NCBI RefSeq assembly: GCF_003386865.1
Contig: NZ_QTUA01000001.1
Span: 1,984,001 to 2,048,000, forward strand
Reading direction: 5' to 3'
Source: Calidifontibacter indicus
GTDB taxonomy: Bacteria > Actinomycetota > Actinomycetes > Actinomycetales > Dermatophilaceae
DNA length: 64,000 bases
The notes under the pieces were generated by a model, which ran no database searches, was not told the DNA's origin, and saw nothing but the letters and a program-made list of their open reading frames with translations. This document shows, in pieces, positions 49,391 through 58,656 of this stretch (position 1 is its first letter; every line of letters begins with the position of its first letter). Both the position numbers and the translations under genes were made by a program.

Positions 49391-50401
49391 ATGGACTCCC
49401 TGCTCAGCCGGTACGACGCGTTGGTGTGCGACCTGGACGGGGTGATCTACCGCGGCCCGGAGCCGGTGCCGTATGCCATCGAGTCGGTCGAAGCCGCTGG
49501 TGGTGCCGGTGTGAAGGTTGCCTATGCCACCAACAACGCTTCCCGCCCGCCGGCCGAGGTGGCCGAGCACCTGCGCGAGCTCGGCCTGACGACCGACGAC
49601 TCGGCTGTGATCAACAGTTCGATGGCCGGAGCCGATCACTTGGCGCGACACCTCCATGAGGGCGCGACCGTTCTGGCCGTGGGTGGCGACGGGGTGCGTC
49701 TTGCGTTGTCCGACAAGGGTTTCCGGGTCGTGACGGGGTTGAAGTCCGAGCAGCCGGCGGCGGTGCTGCAGGGGTACGGCCCGAAGGTGACCGCACAAGA
49801 CCTCGCCCATGTCGCGTATGCGGTGCAGCGTGGCGCGCGGTGGGTGGCGACCAACACCGACCGCACATTGCCGACGGCCCAGGGCACCGCCCCCGGTAAC
49901 GGGGCGCTCATCGGCGCCGTCCGCGAGGCGGTCGACGTCGACCCGGAAGTGGTCGGCAAGCCCGGACCGTTGATGTACACGATGGCCGCAGCACGGCTCG
50001 GGTCGAGCGCTGCACGCACGCTGGGTATCGGCGACAGGCTCGAGACCGATGTCGCCGGCGCCCACGCCGCAGGAATGGATTGCCTCCACGTGCTCACGGG
50101 TGTGCATGGCCCCACCGATCTCATTGCGGCGCCGGCCGATCTGCGTCCTCGTTATGTCGCCGACGATCTCCGTGCGCTGCACGACCCGTACGACGAGCCG
50201 CGCCGCCGCGACGACGGGTGGCAACTGGGCGCCGCACGGGCGCGACTGGACGGTGAAGGTGGCGACGCCTGCCTCGAGGTGCGTGGAACGATCACCGGAC
50301 AGGAACGTCTCCGGCTCGTGCTGGCGGTGCTTTGGGAAGGCGTCGACACGGGCATGATCGACCGCACCGAAGCAGTGAACCTTTGGGTTACGAGCAAGTA
50401 G
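49391..50401 (+). CDS. HAD-superfamily (NagD-like) phosphatase
   Basis: 336 aa. Nucleophile motif YDALVCDLDGVIYRGPEPVP, motif II YATNNASRP, Lys motif GKPGPLMY and motif IV LGIGDRLETDVAGAHAAGMD define the NagD/p-nitrophenylphosphatase-like branch (C2 cap). About 70 extra C-terminal residues (WQLGAARARLDGEGGDACLE ...) form an added small domain. ATG 49391 has GGGGGG upstream; GTG 49376 and ATG 49382 are in-frame alternatives. A neighbour of this type is common beside tlyA/recN in Actinobacteria. Substrate unknown. Confidence 0.88.
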   Translation: MDSLLSRYDALVCDLDGVIYRGPEPVPYAIESVEAAGGAGVKVAYATNNASRPPAEVAEHLRELGLTTDDSAVINSSMAGADHLARHLHEGATVLAVGGDGVRLALSDKGFRVVTGLKSEQPAAVLQGYGPKVTAQDLAHVAYAVQRGARWVATNTDRTLPTAQGTAPGNGALIGAVREAVDVDPEVVGKPGPLMYTMAAARLGSSAARTLGIGDRLETDVAGAHAAGMDCLHVLTGVHGPTDLIAAPADLRPRYVADDLRALHDPYDEPRRRDDGWQLGAARARLDGEGGDACLEVRGTITGQERLRLVLAVLWEGVDTGMIDRTEAVNLWVTSK

Positions 50402-50436
50402 GCTCTAGCCGAACAAGTCACCTATCAGGAGCGGCC

Positions 50437-52113
50437 ATGGGTCTCGACAGCGTGCGCGCAGCACTGCAAATTCTTTCCGGCGCAGGGGAACTCACGCGCG
50501 CCAAGGCGACGGAGGCGGCGCAGACCTTGCTGGCCGTGACCGGGCTGGAAAAGCCGGCCGGTCGGGCCGGTGCGGTGGCCGGCCAGGTCTCGACCCTGGC
50601 GGACGAACTCATCGCTGCCGCGGCGGCCAACCGTCAGTTGATCAGTGAGACGGTGCAGGCCGAGATCGCCGGTCAGCTGGAGAAGGTCGGACTGTCGACG
50701 CTCGCCGAACTCGGCAACGCCCAGCAGGAGATCGACCGACTGAGCCAGGAACTGCGTGCGCTGCGCGCAAGCATCGCCGGCGGCACCGCAACCCTCGCGG
50801 GAATTGCGACCACCGGCGCCCGCGGCGCGGCCGCGCGTGCAGTGCCCGGTCGCCGCAGCAAGAGCATCCCCGCGCCCGCTGTTGAAGTTCCGGCAGCCGT
50901 GGACGAGACCGAGCCGTCCGCCGAGCCCGTTACCAAGGCTGCTTCCAAGGCCGCGTCGAAGACCCCCTCGCGCGCTGCGGTGAAGAAGGCTGCGAAGTCG
51001 GCGCCCGCCGCGCAGGCCGCGAAGTCGGCGCCCGCCGCGAAGGCTCCCGCGAAGAAGACCGTGGGCAAGACGGCCAGCAAGGCCGCTGCGACCCCGGCAG
51101 GTGCGGGCACCGCGAAGAAGTCGGTTGCGACGACCGCCGCCACGTCGACCGCTGCGAAGAAGTCGGCGGCAAAGGCGTCCGTTGCTCAGCCTGCCAAAAA
51201 GACTGCGACCAAGAAGACTGCGACCAAGAAGACTGCGACCAAGAAGACTGCGACCAAGAAGGCTGCGACCAAGAAGGCTGCGGCGAAGTCGACCGGCACG
51301 CAGCAGGCGAAGACCGCTGCTGCCAAGAAGTCGGCCACCAACGCCGCTGCCACGCCTGCGAAGTCGGCGGCCAAGACTGCGAGCCCCACCACGAAGGCGA
51401 CCGGCACGAAGGCAACCCCGGCGAAGACCGTGGCTGCGAAGAGCACCGCGACGAAGGCGGCACCGGCGACGAAGGCTGCGACGAAGAGCTCGGCGGCCAA
51501 GACGACCGGCACCGCGAAGTCTGCGACGACGAAGGCGTCGCCGGCTCCGGCGAAGTCGACCACCAAGAAGGCTGCACCCGCCAAGAAGGCTGCACCCGCC
51601 AAGAAGACGATGCCTGCCAAGGCGGCGACGGCGTCCTCGGGCAGCACCACCGCAACGTCGGCTAAGAAGGCAGCGACCGACACCGCCCCGAAGCCGCAGA
51701 CGACCAAGGCCACCGAGGTCGAGACCGCACCGACGAGCACTGCGTCTGCGAGCACCGCACAGGCAAGCACCGCCACGTCGACGAACTCGGCCCCCGAGGT
51801 GCCGACCGCACCCGCCACGCCGTCGTCGGTCGCGACGCCGTCGACGGCCACCGTCGCGGCGGACTCGACGTCCACCACGTCGGCAGCCGACCCGGCCGCG
51901 GCGGACGCCTCGAAGGCTGCGGCCACCGAGCCCGCGAAGGACGCTGCGTCGACCTCCGACAAGCCGTCCGCCTCGAGCACCGGCGCTCCGGCTGCCGACA
52001 CGACGACCGCGCCGTCGGCACAGGCCCCCGCCGCCGAGACCGGCGCGCCGGAGTCTGCGGAGGCGAAGGACGAACCGGCGAACAACGAGGCGGCGCCGTC
52101 CACGAATGTCTGA
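50437..52113 (+). CDS. Lys/Ala-rich histone-like protein
   Basis: 558 aa. Residues 1-115 form a helical, coiled-coil-prone domain (LDSVRAALQILSGAGELTRA ... NAQQEIDRLSQELRALRA). Residues about 165-400 are KxA/AAKK/TKKxA repeats like the tails of mycobacterial HupB or PhaF-type proteins. The final 150 are Ala/Thr/Ser/Pro-rich and acidic. Such tails bind DNA or polyanions. The whole C-terminal 440 residues are expected to be disordered. ATG 50437 with AGGAG at 50427-50431. It heads a chain of overlapping genes with tlyA, nadK and recN. Confidence 0.82.
   Translation: MGLDSVRAALQILSGAGELTRAKATEAAQTLLAVTGLEKPAGRAGAVAGQVSTLADELIAAAAANRQLISETVQAEIAGQLEKVGLSTLAELGNAQQEIDRLSQELRALRASIAGGTATLAGIATTGARGAAARAVPGRRSKSIPAPAVEVPAAVDETEPSAEPVTKAASKAASKTPSRAAVKKAAKSAPAAQAAKSAPAAKAPAKKTVGKTASKAAATPAGAGTAKKSVATTAATSTAAKKSAAKASVAQPAKKTATKKTATKKTATKKTATKKAATKKAAAKSTGTQQAKTAAAKKSATNAAATPAKSAAKTASPTTKATGTKATPAKTVAAKSTATKAAPATKAATKSSAAKTTGTAKSATTKASPAPAKSTTKKAAPAKKAAPAKKTMPAKAATASSGSTTATSAKKAATDTAPKPQTTKATEVETAPTSTASASTAQASTATSTNSAPEVPTAPATPSSVATPSTATVAADSTSTTSAADPAAADASKAAATEPAKDAASTSDKPSASSTGAPAADTTTAPSAQAPAAETGAPESAEAKDEPANNEAAPSTNV
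51199..51273 (+). repeat. 15-bp tandem repeats inside the Lys/Ala-rich gene
   Basis: Five successive copies of AAGACTGCGACCAAG (the fifth with GGCTGCG), encoding KTATK. Near-identity at DNA level, with little codon drift, suggests recent expansion by slippage and likely length variation between strains. Confidence 0.85.
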
Positions 52114-52324
52114 GTCGAACGTTCCGAAGCCCGGCCCGGTCGCGCCCGCCCATGAGCGCGGCGCGGCCGAGATCGACGACGCGATGAGCCGCGTGCGGGC
52201 GTTGCCGAGCACGTCGGCCGACGCGGAGGGACAGCTGCCCGAGATCGATCTCGACGAACAGATCGAAACGCTCGGCGCCGCCCACGACACCCTGCGACGG
52301 CAGCTGTCCAGCATCGATCGATGA
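52106..52324 (+). CDS. Small conserved-looking protein upstream of tlyA
   Basis: 72 aa starting MSESNVPKPGPVAPAHERGA, overlapping the previous gene by 8 bases and the tlyA start by 4 (ATGA). Proline-rich front, then IDDAMSRVRALPSTSADAE and an acidic amphipathic helix (LPEIDLDEQIETLGAAHDTL). No family recognised. Tight coupling on both sides supports that it is translated. Confidence 0.65.
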   Translation: MSESNVPKPGPVAPAHERGAAEIDDAMSRVRALPSTSADAEGQLPEIDLDEQIETLGAAHDTLRRQLSSIDR

Positions 52325-53148
52325 CGGCCGGTGAGCCTGCGATGACCGGTTCGGAAATGGTCGACCAGGCGCTGGTCACTCGAGGATTGGCGAGGTCGCG
52401 CGCGGTGGCGCGCGACCTCGTCCTCGCCGGCCGGGTGCGGTCTGGTGCCGACACGATCGACAAGCCGTCGGTCAAGGTCACCCCCGACACCGAACTCGAG
52501 GTGGTCGGCGAGGTCGACCCGTGGGTCGGCCGGGCGGCGCACAAGCTGCTCGGTGCGCTGGCCGCGTTCGGGGAGGTCGACCCGGCGGGGCTGCGGGCGA
52601 TCGACGTCGGTGCATCGACCGGCGGTTTCACCCAGGTGTTGCTGAGCCGCGGCGCCGCGGTCGTCGAGGCCGTCGACGTCGGGCACGGGCAACTGGCCCC
52701 TGCAGTGCGGGACGACGACCGCGTGCGTGACCACTCGGGAACCACCGTGCGCGGCATCGATCCGGAGACGATCGGTGGACCCGCCGACCTCGTCGTCACC
52801 GACCTCAGCTTCATCTCGCTCACGCTGGTCGCCGCCGATCTCGCGCGGCTGCTCACGGACGACGGGCACCTGGTCGCGCTGGTGAAACCACAGTTCGAGG
52901 TGGGTCGCGAGCGGCTCGGTCACGGTGGTGTGGTGCGCTCACCGCGCGAGCGTGCGCGCGCCGTCCGTGCAGTGCTGGAAGCTATCGACGCCGCAGGGCT
53001 GACCGTGCACGGTCTTGATCGCAGTGTGGTTGCGGGCACCACCGGCAACCAGGAGTACCTGCTGTGGGCGCGCAAGCGCCCGGCAGGCAAGATGGACGAC
53101 GCCGCGATCGCGGCCTTCGTGACGACGATCGAGCAGGAGGACGGATGA
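52321..53148 (+). CDS. tlyA: TlyA-family rRNA 2'-O-ribose methyltransferase
   Basis: 275 aa. N-terminal S4 domain MVDQALVTRGLARSRAVARD, then a Rossmann methyltransferase: IDVGASTGGFTQVLLSRGAA (SAM loop) and VVTDLSFISLTLV, with the catalytic Lys in VALVKPQFEVGRE. TlyA methylates cytidine 2'-OH groups in 16S/23S rRNA and thereby sets capreomycin sensitivity in mycobacteria. Start and stop overlap neighbours. Confidence 0.94.
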   Translation: MTAGEPAMTGSEMVDQALVTRGLARSRAVARDLVLAGRVRSGADTIDKPSVKVTPDTELEVVGEVDPWVGRAAHKLLGALAAFGEVDPAGLRAIDVGASTGGFTQVLLSRGAAVVEAVDVGHGQLAPAVRDDDRVRDHSGTTVRGIDPETIGGPADLVVTDLSFISLTLVAADLARLLTDDGHLVALVKPQFEVGRERLGHGGVVRSPRERARAVRAVLEAIDAAGLTVHGLDRSVVAGTTGNQEYLLWARKRPAGKMDDAAIAAFVTTIEQEDG

Positions 53149-54044
53149 CCCGGCGCGTGCTGCTCATCGGCCACCCCGGGCGGGAGCAGGCCCGACAGGC
53201 CGCGTGCGAACTCGTCTCCGAACTGGCCGCGCAGCAGATCGAGGTCACCGGCGACGAGGAGGAACTGCGCGCTTTCGGCGTGCTCGACAACCCGAACGTC
53301 GTGCCCCAGACCGGCACGCCCGGTGAAGGATGCGAGCTGGCCGTGGTGCTCGGCGGCGACGGCACGATCCTGCGCGCCGCCGAGACGGTGCGCGACGCGT
53401 GCACGCCGCTGCTCGGCATCAACCTCGGTCACGTCGGCTTTCTCGCCGAGGCCGAGCGCGACAACGTGCGCGAGGCGGCCCAGCGCATCGTCGACCGCAG
53501 TTGGACCGTCGAGGAGCGCGAGACGCTCGAGATCGACGTCAGCGTCGACGACGAAATCGTCTGGAACAGCTGGGCGCTCAACGAGGCGTCGGTCGAGAAG
53601 GCGTCCCGGGAACGGATGATCGAACTCGTCGTCGAGATCGACGGCCGACCGTTGTCGACCTGGGGTTGCGACGGAGTCGTGATCAGCACCCCGACCGGTT
53701 CGACCGCGTACGCGTTCTCCGCCGGGGGACCGGTCGTCTGGCCGGGTGTCCAGGCCTTCCTGGTATGTCCGATCTCGGCGCACGCATTGTTCGCGCGTCC
53801 GCTGGTGCTCAGCCACGACGTGCGGGTCGCCATCGAACTGTCCCCGAGCGGACAGGGCCGGGCGGTCGTGTGGTGCGACGGACGCCGCAGCTTCGACCTG
53901 CCCGAAGGCGCACGAATCGCCGTGCGGCGTAGCGAACTTCCCGTGCGTCTCGCCCGCCTCGCCCAGTCACCGTTCACCGACCGCCTGGTCGCGAAGTTCG
54001 ACCTGTCGGTGACCGGTTGGCGCGGCGCCCGCGAGGTGCGTTGA
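53145..54044 (+). CDS. nadK: NAD kinase
   Basis: 299 aa. Phosphorylates NAD to NADP. ELAVVLGGDGTILRAAETV carries the GGDG motif. NLGHVGFLAEAER and the C-terminal substrate loop GVVISTPTGSTAYAFSAGGP are conserved. Placed between tlyA and recN as in mycobacteria. Confidence 0.97.
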   Translation: MTRRVLLIGHPGREQARQAACELVSELAAQQIEVTGDEEELRAFGVLDNPNVVPQTGTPGEGCELAVVLGGDGTILRAAETVRDACTPLLGINLGHVGFLAEAERDNVREAAQRIVDRSWTVEERETLEIDVSVDDEIVWNSWALNEASVEKASRERMIELVVEIDGRPLSTWGCDGVVISTPTGSTAYAFSAGGPVVWPGVQAFLVCPISAHALFARPLVLSHDVRVAIELSPSGQGRAVVWCDGRRSFDLPEGARIAVRRSELPVRLARLAQSPFTDRLVAKFDLSVTGWRGAREVR

Positions 54045-55765
54045 TGCTGCGTGAGATCCGCATCCGGGATCTGGGCGTCATCGACGACGCGACCCTGCCG
54101 TTCGCGCCCGGACTCAACGTGCTGACCGGCGAGACCGGTGCCGGCAAGACGATGGTCGTGCAGGGGCTCGGACTCCTGCTCGGCGGACGCGCGAGCGCGG
54201 GACTCGTGCGTGATGGCGCGGCATCGTGCGTCGTCGAAGGTGTACTCGACCTGCCGGCCGACCATCCGGCGGTGGTGCGCGCCGACGAAGCCGGTGGCGA
54301 ACTCGACGAGGGTGAACTGCTGCTGGCCCGGTCGGTGGCCGAGGGCGGACGTTCCCGAGCCTGGGTCGGCGGCCGCAACGCCCCGGTGGGGGTGCTCGGC
54401 GAGATCGGTGAACGGATCGTCGCCGTGCACGGCCAGGCCGACCAGTGGCGACTGCAACGCCCCGATCAGCACCGCGAGGTGCTCGACGACTTCGGCGGCA
54501 AAGCCGTCCGCACCTGCCTGGAGCGCTACACCGCAGTGCACCGCGAACGACTCGCGGTGCACAAGGAACTGCAGGAGTTGCGCACCCACGCCCGCGAACG
54601 AGCGATGCGGCTCGATCAGTTGACGGCGTCGCTGGAGGAGATCGAGGCGGTCGACCCGCAACCCGGCGAAGACGTCGCGCTCGCCGAGGAGTCGATGCGA
54701 CTGGAGCATCTCGATGCGCTGTTCGCCGCGGCGGCCGGTGCACACGGCGCGATCAGCGGCACCGACGACATCGATGACCGCAGTGCACTCACCCAACTCG
54801 GCACGGCGTCGGCCGCGCTGGCCCGGGCGACCGACCACGACCCGGCACTCGGCGCGTTGCACACCCGCCTGAGCGAACTCAGTGTGCTGCTCACCGACCT
54901 CGCCGCCGATCTCCAGGGCTACCTGCAGAACCTCGATGCCGATCCGGCGCGGGTGGAACAGGTGCAGGAACGTCGCGCCGCGATCGGCACCTTGCTCCGC
55001 AAGTACGGCAGCACGGTCGAGGAGGTGCTCGCCTGGTCGCAGCAGGCGGCCGCGGAGAGCACCGACCTGGCCGGATCCGACGACCGAATCGCCGCGCTGG
55101 CCGCCGACGCCGAACGCCTCGACGGCGAGATCGCCTCTGCCGCAACGGCACTCACCAACGCGCGCACCAAGGCCGCCGCTCGCCTCGGCAAGGAGGTCAC
55201 CGCCGAACTGGCACACCTCGCGATGGGTTCGGCGAAGGTCGAGGTCGTGGTCGAGCCACGGCAGGGTGACTACGGCGCCACCGGTGTCGACGACGTCGAG
55301 ATCCGTCTGGCCGCCAACAAGGGCGGCAAGGCACGCAGCGTCACCAAGGCGGCGTCCGGTGGTGAGTTGTCGCGGGTGATGCTCGCCATCGAGGTCGTCA
55401 CCGCCGCCGGCGGGGTGCCGACGTTCGTCTTCGACGAGGTCGACGCGGGTGTCGGTGGATCGGCGGCACTCGACATCGGTGCCCGGCTGAAGGCCTTGGC
55501 AGCACACGCGCAGGTGCTCGTCGTCACCCACCTCGGCCAGGTCGCGGCGTACGCCGACCGGCACCTGGTGGTGCGCAAGCAGCACGACGGCCACATCACC
55601 GTCAGCGATGTCGCGGTCGTCGAAGGCGACGAACGCCGTCGTGAACTGGCCCGGATGCTCGGCGGCGTCAGCGACAGCGACGCCGCGCTGGCACACGTCG
55701 ACGAACTGCTCGAGCAGGTCGCCTCCGCGGCTTCGGCGCCGCGTGCTGGCAGCATGGACGCGTGA
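54044..55765 (+). CDS. recN: DNA repair protein RecN
   Basis: 573-aa SMC-like ATPase acting in double-strand break repair. Walker A NVLTGETGAGKTMVVQGL at the N-terminus. A central coiled coil runs from about 150 to 390. The C-terminal signature ASGGELSRVMLAIEVV, Walker B TFVFDEVDAGVGG and VVTHLGQVAAYADRHLVV complete the head. Start overlaps the nadK stop by one base. Confidence 0.97.
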   Translation: MLREIRIRDLGVIDDATLPFAPGLNVLTGETGAGKTMVVQGLGLLLGGRASAGLVRDGAASCVVEGVLDLPADHPAVVRADEAGGELDEGELLLARSVAEGGRSRAWVGGRNAPVGVLGEIGERIVAVHGQADQWRLQRPDQHREVLDDFGGKAVRTCLERYTAVHRERLAVHKELQELRTHARERAMRLDQLTASLEEIEAVDPQPGEDVALAEESMRLEHLDALFAAAAGAHGAISGTDDIDDRSALTQLGTASAALARATDHDPALGALHTRLSELSVLLTDLAADLQGYLQNLDADPARVEQVQERRAAIGTLLRKYGSTVEEVLAWSQQAAAESTDLAGSDDRIAALAADAERLDGEIASAATALTNARTKAAARLGKEVTAELAHLAMGSAKVEVVVEPRQGDYGATGVDDVEIRLAANKGGKARSVTKAASGGELSRVMLAIEVVTAAGGVPTFVFDEVDAGVGGSAALDIGARLKALAAHAQVLVVTHLGQVAAYADRHLVVRKQHDGHITVSDVAVVEGDERRRELARMLGGVSDSDAALAHVDELLEQVASAASAPRAGSMDA

Positions 55766-56943
55766 GGAGCAAGCTGCGCCGGGCCGCGCCGGTGCCGGAG
55801 AACACTCTCGGTCGCATCCAGGTCGACCGACGCACCAAGGACCTCACCAAGCGTCTGCGGCAGGGCGATATCGCGGTCATCAACCACGCCGACATCGATC
55901 GGGTGAGTGCCGAGGCGCTCGTCGCCTGCCGCCCGTCCGCCGTGGTCAACGCGGCCCGCTCCTCGACCGGCAGGTATCCCAATGTCGGCCCGGGCATCCT
56001 CGTCGCGGCGGGCATCCCGCTGCTCGACGACGTCGGCGAGCAGGTGATGGATGCCGAGCTCGAAGGAGCGACGGGCGTGCTCGTCGACGAGCACTTGATG
56101 GTCGACGGCAAGGCCGTGGCCACCGGCACCGTGATGACCGCCGAGTCGGTGGACGAGGCGATGGAGCTCGCCCGGGAGGGGCTGTCGGAGCAGATCGTCG
56201 CGTTCGCCGGCAACACGATGGAGTACCTCGAACAGGAACGCGACCTGCTGCTCAACGGCATCGGCCTGCCCGACATCCGCACCGATCTCGACGGTCGACC
56301 AGTGCTCATCGTGGTGCGTGGCTACCACTACAAGGAAGACCTTGCGATCCTCAAGCCCTACATCCGCGACTTCAAACCGGTGCTGATCGGCGTCGACGGG
56401 GGAGCCGACGCGATCATCGAGGCCGGGCACAAACCCGACATGATCGTCGGCGACATGGACTCCGTCAGCGACGAAACGCTGCGCAGCGGTGCCGAACTCG
56501 TCGTCCATGCCTACCGCGACGGTCGCGCACCGGGATTGTCCCGGGTGGAAGAACTCGGCATCAAGGACGCCGTGGTCTTTCCGGCCACCGGCACCAGCGA
56601 GGACATCGCGATGCTGATGGCCGACGACGCCGGCGCCGACCTCATCGTCGCGGTCGGCACGCATGCCACGCTGGTGGAGTTTCTCGACAAGGGCCGCGCC
56701 GGCATGGCGAGCACCTTCCTCACCCGACTTCGGGTGGGCAGCAAGTTGGTCGACGCGAAGGGCGTGAGTCGCCTGTACCGTTCCAGCATCGGGTGGCCGG
56801 CGCTGCTGGTGCTCGTGGTGGCCGGACTCGTGGCGCTGCTCGTGGCCATGTTGTCGACGCCGGCCGGCCAGGCCTTCTTCCAGGTCGTCGGCGCCCGGTG
56901 GGACACCTTCTACTCCTGGCTCGAGGGGCTGTTCAGTGATTGA
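55762..56943 (+). CDS. steA: SteA-type cytokinetic ring protein
   Basis: 393 aa. The central domain resembles thiamine pyrophosphokinase (VLIGVDGGADAIIEAGHKPD, MIVGDMDSVSDETL), but the protein ends in a C-terminal membrane helix (WPALLVLVVAGLVALLVAML) and short tail, the architecture of SteA in Corynebacterium. There SteA with SteB recruits the peptidoglycan hydrolase RipA to the septum. GTG overlaps recN. The steB start lies inside its last codons. Confidence 0.88.
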   Translation: MRSKLRRAAPVPENTLGRIQVDRRTKDLTKRLRQGDIAVINHADIDRVSAEALVACRPSAVVNAARSSTGRYPNVGPGILVAAGIPLLDDVGEQVMDAELEGATGVLVDEHLMVDGKAVATGTVMTAESVDEAMELAREGLSEQIVAFAGNTMEYLEQERDLLLNGIGLPDIRTDLDGRPVLIVVRGYHYKEDLAILKPYIRDFKPVLIGVDGGADAIIEAGHKPDMIVGDMDSVSDETLRSGAELVVHAYRDGRAPGLSRVEELGIKDAVVFPATGTSEDIAMLMADDAGADLIVAVGTHATLVEFLDKGRAGMASTFLTRLRVGSKLVDAKGVSRLYRSSIGWPALLVLVVAGLVALLVAMLSTPAGQAFFQVVGARWDTFYSWLEGLFSD

Positions 56944-57868
56944 TTTCCGGTACCACGTCGTCTCCCTGGTCGCGGTGTTCCTCGCACTCGCGACCGGCAT
57001 CGTGATCGGCGGGTTCTCACTGCGCGGCGAGGTGGCCGACCAGCTGAACGGGCAGGTCGTTCAACTGCGCAAGGACAAGTCCGAGCTGCAGAACCAGGTC
57101 AACCAGGCCAGCATCGGTGGGCGCAAACGGGACGAGGGTGTGGCCGAGGTGGCGCCCAAGGTGCTCGCCGGCGCGCTCGCCGACAAGCGGGTCGCGATCG
57201 TGGCGCTGCCCGACACCGACCACGCCCTGGTGAAGTCGGTGAAGCAGACGGTCGGCGTCGCCGGAGGCACGGTGACCACCACCGTTTCGCTGAAGCAGCA
57301 ATGGATCACGCCGCAGTGGCTCGACTCCGAGCAGGTGCGCACCGACGCTGCCAAGGTCGGCATCGACGCCAAGAGCGTGCCCGCCGAACGGCTCGCCGGT
57401 GCGGTGCTTGCCCGCTCGCTGGTGCGCCCCGCCGGCCAGGAGGTGCTGCGCGATCTGGCCGGGTCGGACGCGGCGTCCGTCTCCCCGCAGACCGCGCCGG
57501 TGGCCGACGCGGTCGTCGTGGTCTGGCCGGGCATGGTCGACAAGGACGGTGTGGTCAAGAAGTGGTCGGCGTCGGTGTCCGGGATGGGCATCTCGGTCGA
57601 CGCGGTCGTCGGCGTCTCCAGTGGGTCGGCGCCCAGCGACGGCGGATCGAAACCCGACGCCCTGGTCACCTCGTTGCGCGACACCCCCGAGGTGGTGTCG
57701 GTGATGAGCACCATCGACGACGGGTCGATCCCGATCGGTCAGGTCGGTCTGGGCCTCGCCGTACGTGACGAACTGGCCGGCCGATCGGGTCAGTACGGCA
57801 TGGGACGCGACGCGTCTGCGGTCGTGCCCCGGGTGTCACCGGAGTCGTCGCCGGGCGCCACCCCGTGA
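56936..57868 (+). CDS. steB: SteB/MctB-type membrane protein
   Basis: 310 aa. An N-terminal membrane helix (YHVVSLVAVFLALATGIVIG) is followed by a short coiled coil (VVQLRKDKSELQNQVNQA) and a periplasmic domain with weak Rossmann-like text. Annotated in relatives as copper transporter MctB or cytokinesis protein SteB. The adjacency with steA (8-base overlap) favours the division role. Confidence 0.86.
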   Translation: MIDFRYHVVSLVAVFLALATGIVIGGFSLRGEVADQLNGQVVQLRKDKSELQNQVNQASIGGRKRDEGVAEVAPKVLAGALADKRVAIVALPDTDHALVKSVKQTVGVAGGTVTTTVSLKQQWITPQWLDSEQVRTDAAKVGIDAKSVPAERLAGAVLARSLVRPAGQEVLRDLAGSDAASVSPQTAPVADAVVVVWPGMVDKDGVVKKWSASVSGMGISVDAVVGVSSGSAPSDGGSKPDALVTSLRDTPEVVSVMSTIDDGSIPIGQVGLGLAVRDELAGRSGQYGMGRDASAVVPRVSPESSPGATP

Positions 57869-58656
57869 CGACGGTGGGCCGCACGGTCGCTGCCGTCGGC
57901 CTCGCCGTCGCCGGCACGGCAGCAACCTGGGCGATCGCCCATCGGCTGCCCGCGGTGCGGGAACGCTTGTCCCGCACCAACTTCCGCGACGAACCGGTCA
58001 CCCTCATCGAGGGTCCGGCGCTCGTCGTCGGGCTCACCACCGCGGCGTACGTGGACCCGGCGGTGGCGCTCGCGGCCGCCGGCGCGGGCGTGTTCGGGCT
58101 CATCGACGATGTCGCCGGATCGGCCGACCGGCGCGGGCTCAAGGGCCACCTCAGCGGACTCGCCCACGGCGAGGTCACCACCGGCGCACTGAAGATCGTC
58201 GGCATCGGAGCCACCGGTGTCGTCGCGGCAGCCCTGCTCGACCGCGGCCGGTGGCGGCTCGTCGGCACCCCGACGGCAGCCGTGCTCATCGCGGCCTCGG
58301 CCAACCTGATGAACCTGTTCGACCTGCGTCCGGGGCGTGCGCTCAAGGTGGGTGCACTCGCCGATCTGCCGTTGCTGCTGCGGCGCCCGGAAGTCGCTGT
58401 CGTGCCGCTCGCCGCCGGCGCCGTGTTGTTGCCGGCCGACCTTGCCGGCCGGTCGATGATGGGCGACACCGGCGCCAACGCGCTCGGCGCGGCGATCGCG
58501 GCCGGCTGGGCGCGCAGTGCCTCCACGCCGGCGCGCATCGCCGCCACCACCGCCGTTGTCGCGCTGATGGTCGCGTCGGAGAAGGTGAGTTTCTCCCGGG
58601 TGATCGACGGGCAGCCGGTGTTGCGCGCGATCGACCGGTGGGGGCGCCCGCAGTGA
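57865..58656 (+). CDS. MraY/WecA-like membrane protein between steB and murJ
   Basis: 263 aa with about 8 hydrophobic segments. It carries pieces of the polyprenyl-phosphate N-acetylhexosamine-1-phosphate transferase family: LSRTNFRDEPVTLIEGPAL, GVFGLIDDVAGSADRRGLKG (the D-D pair), NLMNLFDLRPGRALK (N..D) and MMGDTGANALGA. The protein is about 100 residues shorter than MraY and lacks the first helices and the HHHE loop of loop E. A divergent or partial transferase, or a lipid-carrier-binding helper for MurJ, are alternatives. Overlaps both neighbours. Confidence 0.78.
   Translation: MTTVGRTVAAVGLAVAGTAATWAIAHRLPAVRERLSRTNFRDEPVTLIEGPALVVGLTTAAYVDPAVALAAAGAGVFGLIDDVAGSADRRGLKGHLSGLAHGEVTTGALKIVGIGATGVVAAALLDRGRWRLVGTPTAAVLIAASANLMNLFDLRPGRALKVGALADLPLLLRRPEVAVVPLAAGAVLLPADLAGRSMMGDTGANALGAAIAAGWARSASTPARIAATTAVVALMVASEKVSFSRVIDGQPVLRAIDRWGRPQ

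Noticed and set aside
51199-51273. Possible CRISPR-like array
   Set aside because: The repeats are directly adjacent 15-mers in frame within a coding sequence, without spacers or cas genes nearby.
50425-52923. An 832-codon minus-strand frame opposite the Lys/Ala-rich gene and tlyA
   Set aside because: Arg/Gly-rich antisense translation with no motifs, opposite genes with clear families.
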